From NCBI GenBank assembly GCA_014529385.2, contig CM043965.1, forward strand, positions 10,612,912-10,676,911: a stretch of 64,000 bases of DNA. Direction: 5' to 3'. Made by a program: the position numbers and the translations under genes. Numbering within the stretch: the stretch's first letter is position 1; each line of letters starts with the position of its first letter. Positions 36,348-47,358 of this stretch are shown here, piece after piece. This DNA comes from Adiantum capillus-veneris (Eukaryota; Streptophyta; Polypodiopsida; Polypodiales; Pteridaceae). The notes below the pieces were generated by a model. That model was given only the letters and a program-made list of their open reading frames with translations. It was not told the origin of the DNA and made no database searches.

Positions 36348-37693
36348 CACTACAAGAGGTTCTTCACACTTGTGACAGCTGTAGCGATGAAAATATACGG
36401 GGATATTTTTTCCTCTAGTGTCACTATAAGCGTCGCTATATAGACGTCACAAAGAGTATGTCGCTATATAGCGTCTCATATAGTGACTTTGCAGTTTCCA
36501 TTTTAGCGATGCATTACCGATGCCCGAGAATAAATTTTTTTGTTGACAGGGCATTCATTATCCTACCACCCCATCAACCATATTGAACATAAAGTTTCCA
36601 AAATAAATATGCAAAACTGACAAAAGTATATCGACGAAAGTGAATTGATAAAAGTAATACACTGACAAAATTATACACATCATAGGTAAAATCACTTGAT
36701 TGTTAAGCTTTGACCAAAGTGTATTAGTTACAACACAATTGTCATTATTGAAAAAATACATCGTTGATCAATAGTTACAAAATTGACGTACACACGTCAT
36801 CTCCTTATGCATGTTATGAGAAAAAAAAACTAGTGCTATCTGGCTACGGCTAGATTGACGTCGATTAATTTAACGTCTCATCGCATTCCAACGACGTATT
36901 TATCGAATTCTGCAGAAAAAAACAATAAGACTTTTTATACGTATAAATATATAATTACAAATAATCTAATTTTTAGTTTATTTTTAAAATAAAACAAATG
37001 TAAGAAAGTAAAGTTAAATACTAACAAAGCTGGAGAGAGAACTCAAAATGTCCATAAGAGCATTTAAGCCCTTTTTGTCCGCATACTCGTGTTCATACGG
37101 TGTGGGGTCACGTCTAGTCTCATCGATCACTGTTCAAAACATACAAATAATATATTATGTTAGAATTTAAAAGTATTCATCACTACCAAACCTAAAGAGC
37201 GATACAAAAACACTTACAAAGTCGACCTCAAATGATGCCCATCCACCGCTCCCCAAGTGGTGCGAGCTCCCTGCCTCTACTCGCGCTCTGGCTGTCTCCT
37301 TCTGTTGCTTCCACTTGTTAGGATTCTCGAGTGCTACTCGCTTTGCATTTTTTCAATCTTCTTTGGTAGCAATCTGGCATGTTCCACCCGTGATTTATTG
37401 ATTTCTGTACTTCAAAGCACTTGTGCTTGCAGTACTTGTGCATCCGCACCTTCATGGAGACTTCATTGAAGCGCTCATCCCGATTTGACACGGAAAACTC
37501 ATCATGCAACATGCTGATGACTTTGTCTTTTAATTCATTTGGCACTTCACTCTAGGTTTTTAGTATGTAGTGTCCAAACACCAAAGAGCAAAGGCCACAC
37601 ATGTATGAGATCACCTTCTTGCCATCGTCATCGAAGATGATGTTGTTGTTGATGTCGATCGAGTAAGCCCTCTCGCCTGTGACGCGTGAACCA
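36348..37693 (-). mobile_element. CACTA relic F, 3' end (reverse orientation)
   Basis: This starts with the terminal repeat CACTACAAGAGG at 36348 and has degenerate subterminal GCGTCGCTATA-type repeats at 36420-36500. It then carries, on the minus strand, remains of the second CACTA protein: 37030-37130 matches exon 2 and 37215-37693 matches the C-terminal half of exon 1 of the gene at 51358-52671. It is cut at about 37693 by copia E. Several frame breaks show that it is old. Confidence 0.75.
37215..37693 (-). pseudogene. CACTA second protein (Transposase_24-like) fragment in relic F
   Basis: The minus-strand translation includes DDDGKKVIS, ELKDKVISMLHDEFSVS and KYCKHKCFEVQKSI, clear counterparts of the intact protein in the inner CACTA element. 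The frame is broken more than once (a stop near 37552, and a shift after about 37360). Confidence 0.7.
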
Positions 37694-38378
37694 GGTAGGC
37701 ATCTCGACATGGGTCTCGAGTGGCATCCCATGAGGGACAGACTCAAGAGAGGTGGACAAATCACGATGTGAGGTAATGTGCTTTGTAGCACCCCTGTCAA
37801 AATACCACACATGTGAATCTGCAGCAACTCTCATGCATGCATCATGGACAATAGGATTACAGATACACTATGCACTAAAAGCCCATTCTGCATCAACATC
37901 AGCATCACAATCTCCTTTCATAGAAGACTCAACAATAGCTGTATTTGTTGTGGAACTAGCATTTGCAGTGGAACCAACCTCTTTCTTCTTAGCCTCTTTG
38001 GCCTTCAACTTAGGACATTTCTTGATCAAGTGATCATTAGCTTTACAATAATGGCAATGCATCTTCTTTTTGCCCTTCTCACCAGAATTTTCAGACGAAT
38101 TGTTGCCAGCAGAAGCATTAGGAACGTGTGATTTTCCACTCGCAAAAGAACCATAAGAAGTGGCTGCATTGATGTTTTCACCCTTTCTTTGAGCAACAAT
38201 AAAAGCTTGTTAAACTGCACGCTGTCTAGTTCTATTTTTTTGGAAAGTGTATCTTAGAACAGCAATGTGCATAATACATCAGACTTGACAACTTCAGGAT
38301 TTCCTTGGGTCATAAGTCTCCAAGTACTAGCAAAAGGCTGATAAGAATCTGGTAAGGCATCAAGAATGTCAGTCTGCA

Positions 38379-38502
38379 CAAGGGAGTTGTCTCATTAGGA
38401 AAGAAATGGACTCATTTTCGGGCCTTTTAGCTCTAGTGGACAAGGGAGCTGTCTCATTAGGAAAGAAATAGACTCATTTTCGGGCCTTTTAGCTCTAGTG
38501 AG
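38379..38502. repeat. 62-bp tandem duplication in copia E
   Basis: Two near-identical units starting CAAGGGAG at 38379 and 38441. Confidence 0.85.
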
Positions 38503-38922
38503 AGAATGCTTCTTAGCCAATAGAAGGAACGCTAACGTTACGTTGAACAAACATTTTTTTCTCATTTTGAAAATGTTTAGGAAACCCATTTCAGTGAAAT
38601 TGTCACTATCATAAGAAAAGTAAGGCGCTTGATAATGACATTTTGCAGAAGCACCGAACGCCTTTTTATGACCTGCTGTTGCTATCCTATAAAGTGAACT
38701 ACTTGTACTTGTGCATCTCGCACAAGTATCAATCACCTTTTTATGAAGTACTTGCAATTTAAATTCAAATAGATCGTACTTGATAGTGATTGATAGGTAC
38801 TATTTAAGACTATGAAGGAGTCATAACCAAGTGAATAGAGACCCTTAAGGGGTCTTTGAGATCTCTATTTTCTTGGTTCTGACCTCATGAGGCCCTAGAT
38901 TTAAGATATAGCATTTTTTAAG

Positions 38923-39212
38923 CCCACGGATGCATTCGAAACGTCCAAAAACCTTAGGATATCTCTTTAAAATGCCGAAATCTGACATCTCTAGCTCAAC
39001 ATATAGCAGTTTTAAGCCTAATGCCTCATGAGATCAATACCAAGCAATAGAGACCCTTGAGGGTCTCGAGGGTCTCAAGGGCCTCTATTCGCTTGGTACT
39101 AACCTTATGAGGCATTATGCTTTAAAATGCTATATCTTGAGCTAGAGACGTCAGATTTCAGCGTTTTAAAGAGCTATCTTAAGGTTTTTGGACGTTTCGG
39201 ATGCATCCGTGG
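38923..39212. repeat. Foldback element in copia E
   Basis: About 290 bp whose ends are inverted copies (CCACGGATGCATTCGAAACGTCC against GGACGTTTCGGATGCATCCGTGG, each read from its own end). The symmetry continues through AAACCTTA, TCTGAC, CTAGCTCA and CTCATGAG to a centre near 39065. A smaller hairpin of related sequence lies just left, at about 38830-38880. Confidence 0.75.
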
Positions 39213-40334
39213 TATTATTTCTGTATATTGAAAACAACTCTTATGTGTTTTCTCTCATCACACATCACATCACTCATTAAGATTCACAGACATGGATTTT
39301 TGTGTACACTTAAGTTGGGCTCTCGAAAATCATTTTGTACGAGCATACATTTAAGTGATTGAGCAAACTTTTACGTATGTACTATGAGAAATAGAATTTC
39401 AAAAAAAAACTTTTACATTTTTCATAATTACCTCTCTCTATGCTGAGTTGGCGTTTCTTACGGGGCCAAAAATTGAGTCCAAGTTTCTCCTAATGGAAAT
39501 GACCTCACCTGTAGAAATAAGTTGCTCATTGATATCCTTGATACCATCACAAGGAAAATGTCCATATCATCTTCCTCATGCATAATCTTCGCCTCCAGCT
39601 CTTTACGCAACAATGCAATTTTTGCCTCATTGCGGCTTGCATAAAGACCAACTAGAATATCCCAAGCCTATTTTGCAGATTTTGCTGAAAGAATGTGAGG
39701 AGTAATGCTGCATTTCAAAAACAACACAGTCAACGCATGAGTCTGCGCATCCTGTACATCCCAACGAGCTTGTTCTATTGTAGGCAAAACAACTATAACA
39801 ACAGAAATCCTTGCAGCAAGGCCTACAACATACTCAACATCGCCTACATCCTCAAAACCAGAATGTACATCAATGCCTTGCAAAATATTCCAGATGCCCT
39901 TTGACACAAGAACATGTCGTATCATGTAAGCCCACATAGGGTAATTGTCCCCATCCAATCTGTCCTCAATAGCAAACATCTTGAACACATCTATGTTGTT
40001 GTCAGCCATGGTAAATGTTGCACCTGATGTGAAAACTGCCCATAAAGAGGAGAAGCAAAGCGGGAACAACATGTGCTATATAAGCACAAACCGTAGAAGA
40101 CTGTAAGGGACCTGTTATGCAAAAAATGACACTGACAAAAATTTTGCACAAAATGACAAAATAGAAACGGAGACCGAAATGAGCCCGAATAAAAAATCTG
40201 AACATACTAGGATCTACAAGCTCTCCTTAAATTTTTGTCAACCTGTGAACTCTTGCCAAAGCTCACTAAAATCGGAGAAAATGAACAGGCGTATGCTGGA
40301 GCCGCTGGCGACTAAGCCCGAGAGGATGCAACCT

Positions 40335-40346
40335 GCTCTGATACCA
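40335..40346 (-). promoter_or_regulatory. Primer-binding site of copia E
   Basis: Minus strand TGGTATCAGAGC, the initiator-Met tRNA type, 2 bases from the LTR. Confidence 0.9.
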
Positions 40347-40348
40347 AT

Positions 40349-40575
40349 TGTTGGAATTAGGGTTGCAGGAAAACGCACACATCTTGGAGAAGATGAAGGA
40401 ATCTCAAGGCACACAATAGACAATGTATTACTTAGTGTGCAATGGAAAGATCAATAGCCCTAGAATGAATGGGAGTATATACAATGCACGGGGAAAAAAC
40501 CCTCCTAAAGAGGGAAAAAAATGCCTCGGCGGTCCTAAACGTGTTCACACACATCACTACCACATGTATAAGGTA
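40349..40575 (-). repeat. 5' LTR of copia E
   Basis: Begins TGTTGGAATTAG on the plus strand beside the primer site. The right edge is approximate because no second LTR is present. Confidence 0.6.
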
Positions 40576-40578
40576 ATA

Positions 40579-41180
40579 CTCGTGCTCCACCATACAATGG
40601 TGTATCGGCCTCACTTTTCATGTCATCATAGATAAGCCTTCCTACATCTATGATCATTTCCATCATTTCATCAATCTCGGGCCCAAACATAGCCTTGTTG
40701 GGAATATGCTGTGCATGATCACCCTCCGAGCTGTCAGAGGCTGTATCTTGTGGCCTCATGTATGCTACTTGAATAAAGTGCCTGCGAACACGTCTATTGG
40801 GTTGTAAGATTGTTGCATGTTTGCCAGCGTGAGAGTCCAATGAGTTGTAATTGGCAAGAACTCGATCTACAATAGATGGGACAAACTCGCCACGCGAACA
40901 TGCTGAATGTTTGTTTTGATTACAAGGACATAAGATCCTTATTGCGAGATAGGCGTTTCGGTTGGATGGCCTCGCATCGTCTCACTATTCATAATGAATG
41001 TAAAAACCTTGAACCCCGAACATGAATTTAATCTTCTCTTACTATCCTTTGTCTCTTATCTCTCTCTCCCTTAATCTCCCTTGCAATCAAGAAACCATAG
41101 ATCGCACTGTAAACTACCTCAAATTCTCTAGCCATGTACGATCCCCGCACACCTCGTTCTAAAGATGTACTTGAAGCCGT
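40579..41180 (-). mobile_element. CACTA relic F, 5' part
   Basis: Minus-strand copy of the start of the CACTA transposase gene and its upstream region (homologous to 44420-45055). The translation includes EIDEMMEMIIDVGRLIYDDMKSEADTPLY and the start-proximal cysteine region. Together with 36348-37693 in the same orientation it is one element whose middle (several kb) was lost around copia E. It is cut at 41180 by the gypsy A2 LTR. Confidence 0.75.
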
Positions 41181-42303
41181 TGTGAGTGGGATGGAAACAC
41201 ACACAACACCTCTATAATGACCCAACACACACTCTTGGGATGATACACACACACATTATGGGGCACCACTCGGCTTACACAACCAGCCTGGCCGAGACAG
41301 GAAACACAGAGATAGAGTGAGAAGAGAGAGATTTCCCACTTGCCCACTCAACACTCACACATACACACTCACACACACACTCTCAATTCAGCTCAAAGGA
41401 GGCAAATTACTTTTGTTTAGACTCAATGAAGCTCAGCCCAACACCAATGGGGCAAATAGTTTACACAGTATTGAGGAAATACACCAGATACAACCACAAA
41501 GTCCGGAGAAGATTACACAGAAAAATAGCAGAAAATATGTGAGTAATTTGGCAAAATGGACAGCGCCATTGCGTCCGGAACGCCCAAAAACTCCACCCTA
41601 CAATGTCACAGTGCTCAAATCCGACCTCGGATGAGCAGTTTAGGGCCAAAAAATGCTCCAAAAACAGCATAAACACACTTGCGGCTATTCCTCCTCTCTT
41701 CTCCAAGTTTTTTATGGTCTTCTCTCAGTTTTTTCAGTTCCCACACTTAGATTTATTAGTTGGGCACCCGTGGCCTTTTAGATGACCTCAAACGGACCCC
41801 GAACAGGCCAAAAACTGACCTCGCAGTGCATAGTTGTCACCTTTTTGCATCATCCGCACACCTGGCACTCAGTTTTTCCAAATAATGCATCCCGCAACCA
41901 CATGAAGTGGCCCCAAAAATTGGTCCTCATGATGACCTTTCTGCATAAGTATCACAAGAAAACACTCACGTCGTGTCCATACTTCTCCGCGTGCAAGTAT
42001 TGACCCCGTTCGACATCCTGATGCCACTCGATGCCATCTGACGCACCTGGTTACCTCATGTCGTCGGCCCGCGGATAGCTTCCTCGAGAAGTTTTACGCA
42101 CTACCAACTCCTCCTTATTGCAAAAAAAACACAGTGGTACTGGTAATAGTGAAAATCGATGCACTATGTACATGCTGTCCTACCTGTACACATGTGGGCC
42201 CCACATAACCACCTGGCTCTGAAAAATGGGCAATTCTTTATTTGATGCACCATGCATGTATATGTACATATGCGCAATCCCTTGCTCCAAAAAACTCCTG
42301 ACA
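41181..42303 (-). repeat. 3' LTR of gypsy A2
   Basis: 1.12 kb, matching 3027-4170. Confidence 0.88.
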
Positions 42304-42325
42304 TAATTTGCCCATCCCCTAGCCT
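42304..42325 (-). promoter_or_regulatory. Polypurine tract of gypsy A2
   Basis: Minus strand AGGGGATGGGCAAATTA directly before the LTR start TGTCAG. Confidence 0.6.
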
Positions 42326-42331
42326 GCTAGA

Positions 42332-42409
42332 TCATTCATGATCAGCAGCAACAAAGAAAGATATGTGACTCGCCGCATCACAGGTCTGCTCATCCCTCAC
42401 CAACACTGC
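42332..42409 (-). pseudogene. Last codons of gypsy A2 pol, separated by the CACTA insertion
   Basis: If the CACTA element and one TTG copy are removed, the integrase frame from 58679 continues at 42409 and reaches a TGA at 42332-42334, 26 codons later and just before the polypurine tract. The target duplication is exactly one codon, so the original frame is clear. Confidence 0.75.
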
Positions 42410-42412
42410 TTG
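42410..42412. repeat. Target-site duplication TTG of outer CACTA, left copy
   Basis: Matches 58677-58679; 3 bp is diagnostic for CACTA elements. Confidence 0.9.
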
Positions 42413-42640
42413 CACTACAAGAGGCTATTCATATTAGCGACGCTCACATAGCGACGCTCAAAAAAAAAATCCCGGCGTCGCTACGAGCGTCGCTATAAGC
42501 GTCTCTATGAGCGTCGCAAATTTACAAAGAAATTTGCGACGCTCATAGCAACGCTTATAGCAACGCTCATAGCGACGCTTATAGCAACGCTCATAGCGAC
42601 GCTTATAGCAACGCTCATAGCGACGCCGGCTGGGGTAAAA
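42413..42640. repeat. Left terminal and subterminal repeats of outer CACTA
   Basis: Terminal CACTACAAGAGG, then about fifteen copies in both orientations of a motif near AGCGACGCTYATAG, with an inverted pair around 42515-42545. In En/Spm such repeats bind the TNPA protein; here the motif is CpG-rich. Confidence 0.8.
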
Positions 42641-42658
42641 AAATAACCGAGCGCGCCC

Positions 42659-42687
42659 AAAAACTCAGATCTCAGATCTGAGTTTTT
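42659..42687. promoter_or_regulatory. 29-bp perfect inverted repeat (AGATCT core), outer CACTA
   Basis: 14-bp arms AAAAACTCAGATCT around a single C. The same sequence is at 45796-45824 in the inner element. Confidence 0.6.
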
Positions 42688-42721
42688 CGGCGCCCTCAAG
42701 CAAGGAGCAGGTAACGCTCTC

Positions 42722-42723
42722 CC

Positions 42724-42766
<43 letters not shown>

Positions 42767-42773
42767 TTCTTCT

Positions 42774-42823
<50 letters not shown>

Positions 42824-42941
42824 AGAGGAAGGAGAGCCAGGTATGCTCCTTCCCTCTCCTCATTCTCATGTTCCCTTCCCCTCTTTCTCTCTCCCTCTCT
42901 CTCTCTCTCTCACACACACATACACACACACACATAGTGTT

Positions 42942-42983
<42 letters not shown>

Positions 42984-43290
42984 AACAAAAACACTCTCTC
43001 TTTCTCTCTCAATGTGTGTGCGTTTTTTTGGATCGTATGCATGTTTTCTCTCTCTTTTCCTCTCTCAATGTGTGCGTTTTTTGTTTATGCACGTTCTCTC
43101 TCTCTTTTCCTCTCTCAATGCGTGCGTTTTTTGTTTATGCATGCTCTCTCTCTCTTTTTCTCTCTCAATGTGTGTGTGCATTCTTTGTTTATGTATGTGT
43201 GTGTGCGTTTTTGTTTTTGTTTGTACTCTCTCTCTCTCTCTCCCTCTCTCTCTCTCTCTCACACACACATACACACACACACATAGTGTT

Positions 43291-43330
<40 letters not shown>

Positions 43331-43558
43331 AACAAAAACAAAAACGCACACACACATACATAAACAAAGAATGCACACACACATTGAGAGAGAAAAAGAG
43401 AGAGAGAGCATGCATAAACAAAAAACGCACGCATTGAGAGAGGAAAAGAGAGAGAGAACGTGCATAAACAAAAAACGCACACATTGAGAGAGGAAAAGAG
43501 AGAGAAAACATGCATACGATCCAAAAAAACGCACACACATTGAGAGAGAAAGAGAGAG
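42722..43558. repeat. Microsatellites and long inverted repeat in outer CACTA 5' region
   Basis: (CT)n about 42727-42760 and (CA)n about 42775-42820, then two arms of about 265 bp, 42994-43258 and 43295-43558, that are inverted copies of one another (for example GGATCGTATGCATG at 43030 against CATGCATACGATCC at 43508). The inner element has only the right-hand arm (to about 46310). Confidence 0.8.
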
Positions 43559-43599
43559 AAACTAATTTAACGTCGTAGGAAACTAATTAAAATTAAAAG

Positions 43600-44475
43600 A
43601 CCTAAAGATCTAGCCGACGAGGAGTTGAACTCAAGACCTATTATTCAAGAGGGAAATCGCATAATCAATCTATCATACTTGGCATGGGTGATAGAAAGGT
43701 TATACCATTTATCTCTTTTTATTGGCACACACATCCACACACGCGCACACACACAAGAAGAAGAGAGTTATAACGTCGTAGGAAACTATCTTAAAAGACG
43801 TTAAAGATTAGGTTATATGTAGACTTACATTAAATTAGATTTAGGTTTATTTTTAACTAGATTTACGTTTATTTAAGCTAGATTTAGATTTACGTTATAT
43901 TAGATTAGATTTAGGTCTCCATAGACTGCGATGCCTGCATGAAGCGGGTGAAGAAAGCCCTCAATGGAATATAGGGTATTGTTGCCTTCACTCATGGTGG
44001 GCTCCATCGATCCAAAAGTACTGGTGAAATGTCTTCAGAAGATAGGGAAGAAGGTGGATCTTCAGGGCGGCAAGAGTCACTACATCCCCGACACAATGAC
44101 TATCTAGACAACCTCTAGTCATTAGACTTACGTTAAATTAGATTTAGCTTTATTTTTAGTTAGATTTACGTTTATTTACGTTAGATTGAGTCCACGCAAG
44201 AATTACTTACGGTTTAGGATTTAGAGTTAGACGAACACTGAAAAGATCTACTGTGAAAAGATGTTAAGATGCTGTGAAGTGCTACAGCTAGAGAAGAGGC
44301 AAAGGGGTTTTGTCCACTACATGCAGTATCATGTAGACGTGGGTGTGTAGATTTCTTGTACCCACAAATATAGGTATTGACCAATAAAGACGAGATTATA
44401 ACCCGGTGGTTCTGATCTCCGTGCACCTCTAGACCGAGGTGTGCGGGGATTGGACATGACTAGAGAATGTGAGGT

Positions 44476-44537
<62 letters not shown>

Positions 44538-44599
44538 GACGAAGAATGCCAATAGAATATTAAATTTGTTGCCTAGGTTATAAGTTTTTTATCCTCATT
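43600..44599 (+). other. Outer CACTA 5' untranslated/promoter region
   Basis: Matches 46335-47358 of the inner element. It contains a TTTACGTTTATTT-type repeat (43820-43910, 44120-44185), a (GA)n run at 44477-44534, and no clear ORF. Confidence 0.6.
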
Positions 44600-45604
44600 A
44601 TGAGTAGCGACGAGGATGTGGGACCGTCCAACCGAAACACCTATCTCTCAACGAGGGTCTTATGTCCTTGTAATCAATGCAAGCATGCTGTGCGACGGAC
44701 AAGACGTGTTTCTTTGCAGCACGTTCGCGAATTTGGCGAGTTCGATCCATCTATTATAGATCGAGTTGTTGCCAATTATAACTCGTCGGACTCTGACGCT
44801 GGCCAACAAGCAGCAATCTTGCAACCCAATAGACGTGTTCGCAGGCGCTTTGGTCAAGCAGCATATGTGAGGCCACAAGATGTAGCCTCTGACAGCTAGG
44901 GGGATGATCATGCAGAGCACATTCCCAACGAGGCAATGTTTGAGCCCGAGATTGATGAAATGATCGAGACGATCATGGATTCAGAAAGGCTTATCTATGA
45001 TGATATGAAAAGTGAAGCCGATACGCCATTGTATAATGGAGCACGTATGTCTAGATTGAAAGCACTCCTGGTTCTTCTCAACATGCAGGCAAAGTTTGGA
45101 TGGAGTGACACTAGCGTCACAGCGCTTTTCAGGTCATCTATTACAATTAGTTTACTTTAATAGAACTCTAAATGTATAATGATCTGATAGATTTTTACAC
45201 GACTGTATCATATTTTTATGTTGTGTAGATTGCTGAAAGAGCACATACTACCAGCTGACAATGTGATGCCAGATTCCCGAGAAAGATTTTGCGAAACTTG
45301 GGGATGGATTACAATTCTATCCACGCTTGTCCTAATGACTGCATTCTTTTCATAGGGGAATACATAGACATGGAGAAGTGTCCGAAATGTGATTCCGAAA
45401 GATATCGAGTAGATCTCCACGGGACAAAAATTCCACAAAAGGTTTTGCGACATTTCCCTCTACTTCCTCGCATCAAGCATTTCTTCGAATGTAAGTCCAT
45501 GGCCACCCTAGCATCATGGCATGAGGAGAATAAATCTTCGGATGGTGTGCTACAAATTCCTGCAGATTGCGTAGCGTGGAAACATATAGATGGAACATGG
45601 TCGG

Positions 45605-45607
45605 ATT
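45605..45607. repeat. Target-site duplication ATT of inner CACTA, left copy
   Basis: Matches 53320-53322. Excision on paper restores the exon sequence CGGATTTTGCCAGG seen in the inner copy at 48370. Confidence 0.93.
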
Positions 45608-45770
45608 CACTACAAGAGGCTCTTCACATTAGCGACGCTCACACAGCGACGCTCAAAAAAAAAAATCCCGGCGTCGCTATGAGCGTCGCTATAAGCGTCG
45701 CTATGAGCGTCGCAAATTTCTTTGTAAATTTGCGACGCTCATAGCGACGCTCATAGCGACGCCAGCTGGG
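45608..45770. repeat. Left terminal and subterminal repeats of inner CACTA
   Basis: The same motif set as in the outer element but fewer copies, with the inverted pair GCGTCGCAAATTTC...TTTGCGACGC. Confidence 0.8.
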
Positions 45771-45795
45771 GTAAAAAAAATAACCGAGCGCGCCC

Positions 45796-45824
45796 AAAAA
45801 CTCAGATCTCAGATCTGAGTTTTT
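45796..45824. promoter_or_regulatory. 29-bp perfect inverted repeat (AGATCT core), inner CACTA
   Basis: Identical to 42659-42687. Confidence 0.6.
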
Positions 45825-45859
45825 CGGCGCCCTCAAGCAAAGAGCAGGTAACGCTCTCC

Positions 45860-45863
45860 CTCA

Positions 45864-45938
<75 letters not shown>

Positions 45939-46058
45939 AGAGGAAGGAGAGCCAGGTATGCTCCTTCCCTCTCCTCATTCTCATGTTCCCTTCCCCTCTT
46001 TCTCTCTCCATCGCGCTCTCTCTCACACACACACACATACACACACACATATAGTGTT

Positions 46059-46092
<34 letters not shown>

Positions 46093-47241
46093 CAAAAACG
46101 CACACACATACATAAACAAAGAATGCACACACACATTGAGAGAGAAAAAGAGAGAGAGAGCATGCATAAACAAAAAACGCACGCATTGAGAGAGGAAAAG
46201 AGAGAGAGAACATGCATAAACAAAAAACGCACACATTGAGAGAGGAAAAGAGAAAGAAAACATGCATACGATCCAAAAAAACGCACACACATTGAGAGAG
46301 AAAGAAAGAGAAACTAAGGGAGCGTCGTAGGAAACTAATTAAAATTAAAAGACCTAAAGATCTAGCCGACGAGGAGTTGAACTGAAGACCTATTATTCAA
46401 GAGAGAAATGGCATAATCAATCTATCATACTTGGCATGGGTGATAGAAAGGTTATACCATTTATCTCTTTTTATTGGCACACACATCCACACACGCGCAC
46501 ACACACAAGAAGAAGAGAGTTATAACGTCGTAGGAAACTATTTTAAAAGACGTTAAAGATTAGGTTATATGTAGACTTACATTAAATTAGATTTAGGTTT
46601 ATTTTTAACTAGATTTACATTTATTTAAGCTAGATTTAGATTTATGTTATATTAGATTAGATGCGGGTCTCCATAGACTGCGATGCCTGCATGAAGCGGG
46701 TGAAGAAAGCCCTCAATGGAATATAGGGTATTGCTGCCTTCACTCATAGTGGGCTCCGTCGATCCAAAAGTACTGGTGAAATGTCTTCAGAAGATAGGGA
46801 AGAAGGTGGATCTTCAGGGCGGCAAGAGTCACTACATCCCCGACACAATGACCATCTAGACAACCTCTAGTCATTAGACTTACGTTAAATTAGATTTAGC
46901 TTTATTTTTAGTTAGATTTACGTTTATTTAGATTTACGCTTATTTACGTTAGATCGAGTCCACGCAAGAATTACTTACGGTTTAGGGTTTAGAGTTAGAC
47001 GAACAGTGAAAAGATCTACTGTGAAAAGATGTTAAGATGAAGTGAAGTGCTACAGCTAGAGAAGAGGCAAAGGGATTTTGTCCACTACATGCAGTATCAT
47101 GTAGACGTGGGTGTCTAGATTTCTTGTACCCACAAATATAGGTATTGACCAATAAAGACGAGATTATAACCCGGTGGTTCTGATCTCCGTGCACCTCTAG
47201 ACCGAGGTGTGCGGGGATTGGACATGACTAGAGAATGTGAG

Positions 47242-47296
<55 letters not shown>

Positions 47297-47358
47297 GATG
47301 AAGAATGCCAATAGAATATTAAATTTGTTGTCTAGGTTATAAGTTTTTTATCCTCATT
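45860..47358 (+). other. Inner CACTA 5' region
   Basis: (CT)n and (CA)n runs (45860-45935), a GA/CA-rich stretch to 46310, a tRNA B-box-like segment near 46350-46400, TTTACGTTTATTT-type repeats (46580-46665, 46880-46950) and (GA)n at about 47245-47292 just before the transposase ATG. Confidence 0.55.

Larger units (their letters stand above)
37695..40009 (-). pseudogene. Copia E gag-protease remains
   Basis: Starts at ATG 40009 (MADNNIDVFKMF). It has the gag motif LDGDNYPMWAYMIRHVL near residue 20, a CCHC knuckle CHYCKANDHLIKKC at about 38010-38055, and a protease start WYFDRGATKHIT near 37800 (DSGA changed to DRGA). Frames are broken repeatedly, and a foldback element lies within gag. Confidence 0.75.
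37694..40578 (-). mobile_element. Copia E: degenerate, truncated copia element
   Basis: A minus-strand copia fragment with its 5' LTR at the right (about 40349-40575), a tRNA-iMet-type primer site (40335-40346), gag, zinc knuckle and the start of protease. Pol and the 3' LTR are missing at the left, where it abuts CACTA relic F. It contains a separate foldback insertion and a tandem duplication. Confidence 0.75.

Noticed and set aside
42427-42640. Possible CRISPR-like or satellite array of GCGACGCT units
   Set aside because: The units are short, degenerate, in both orientations and placed at CACTA ends, so they are subterminal transposon repeats.
42840-43540. Long ORFs of 115-190 codons on both strands in the CACTA 5' region
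   Set aside because: They are read through CT/GA/CA microsatellites and the inverted repeat; the products are S-L, R-E and T-H runs present on both strands.
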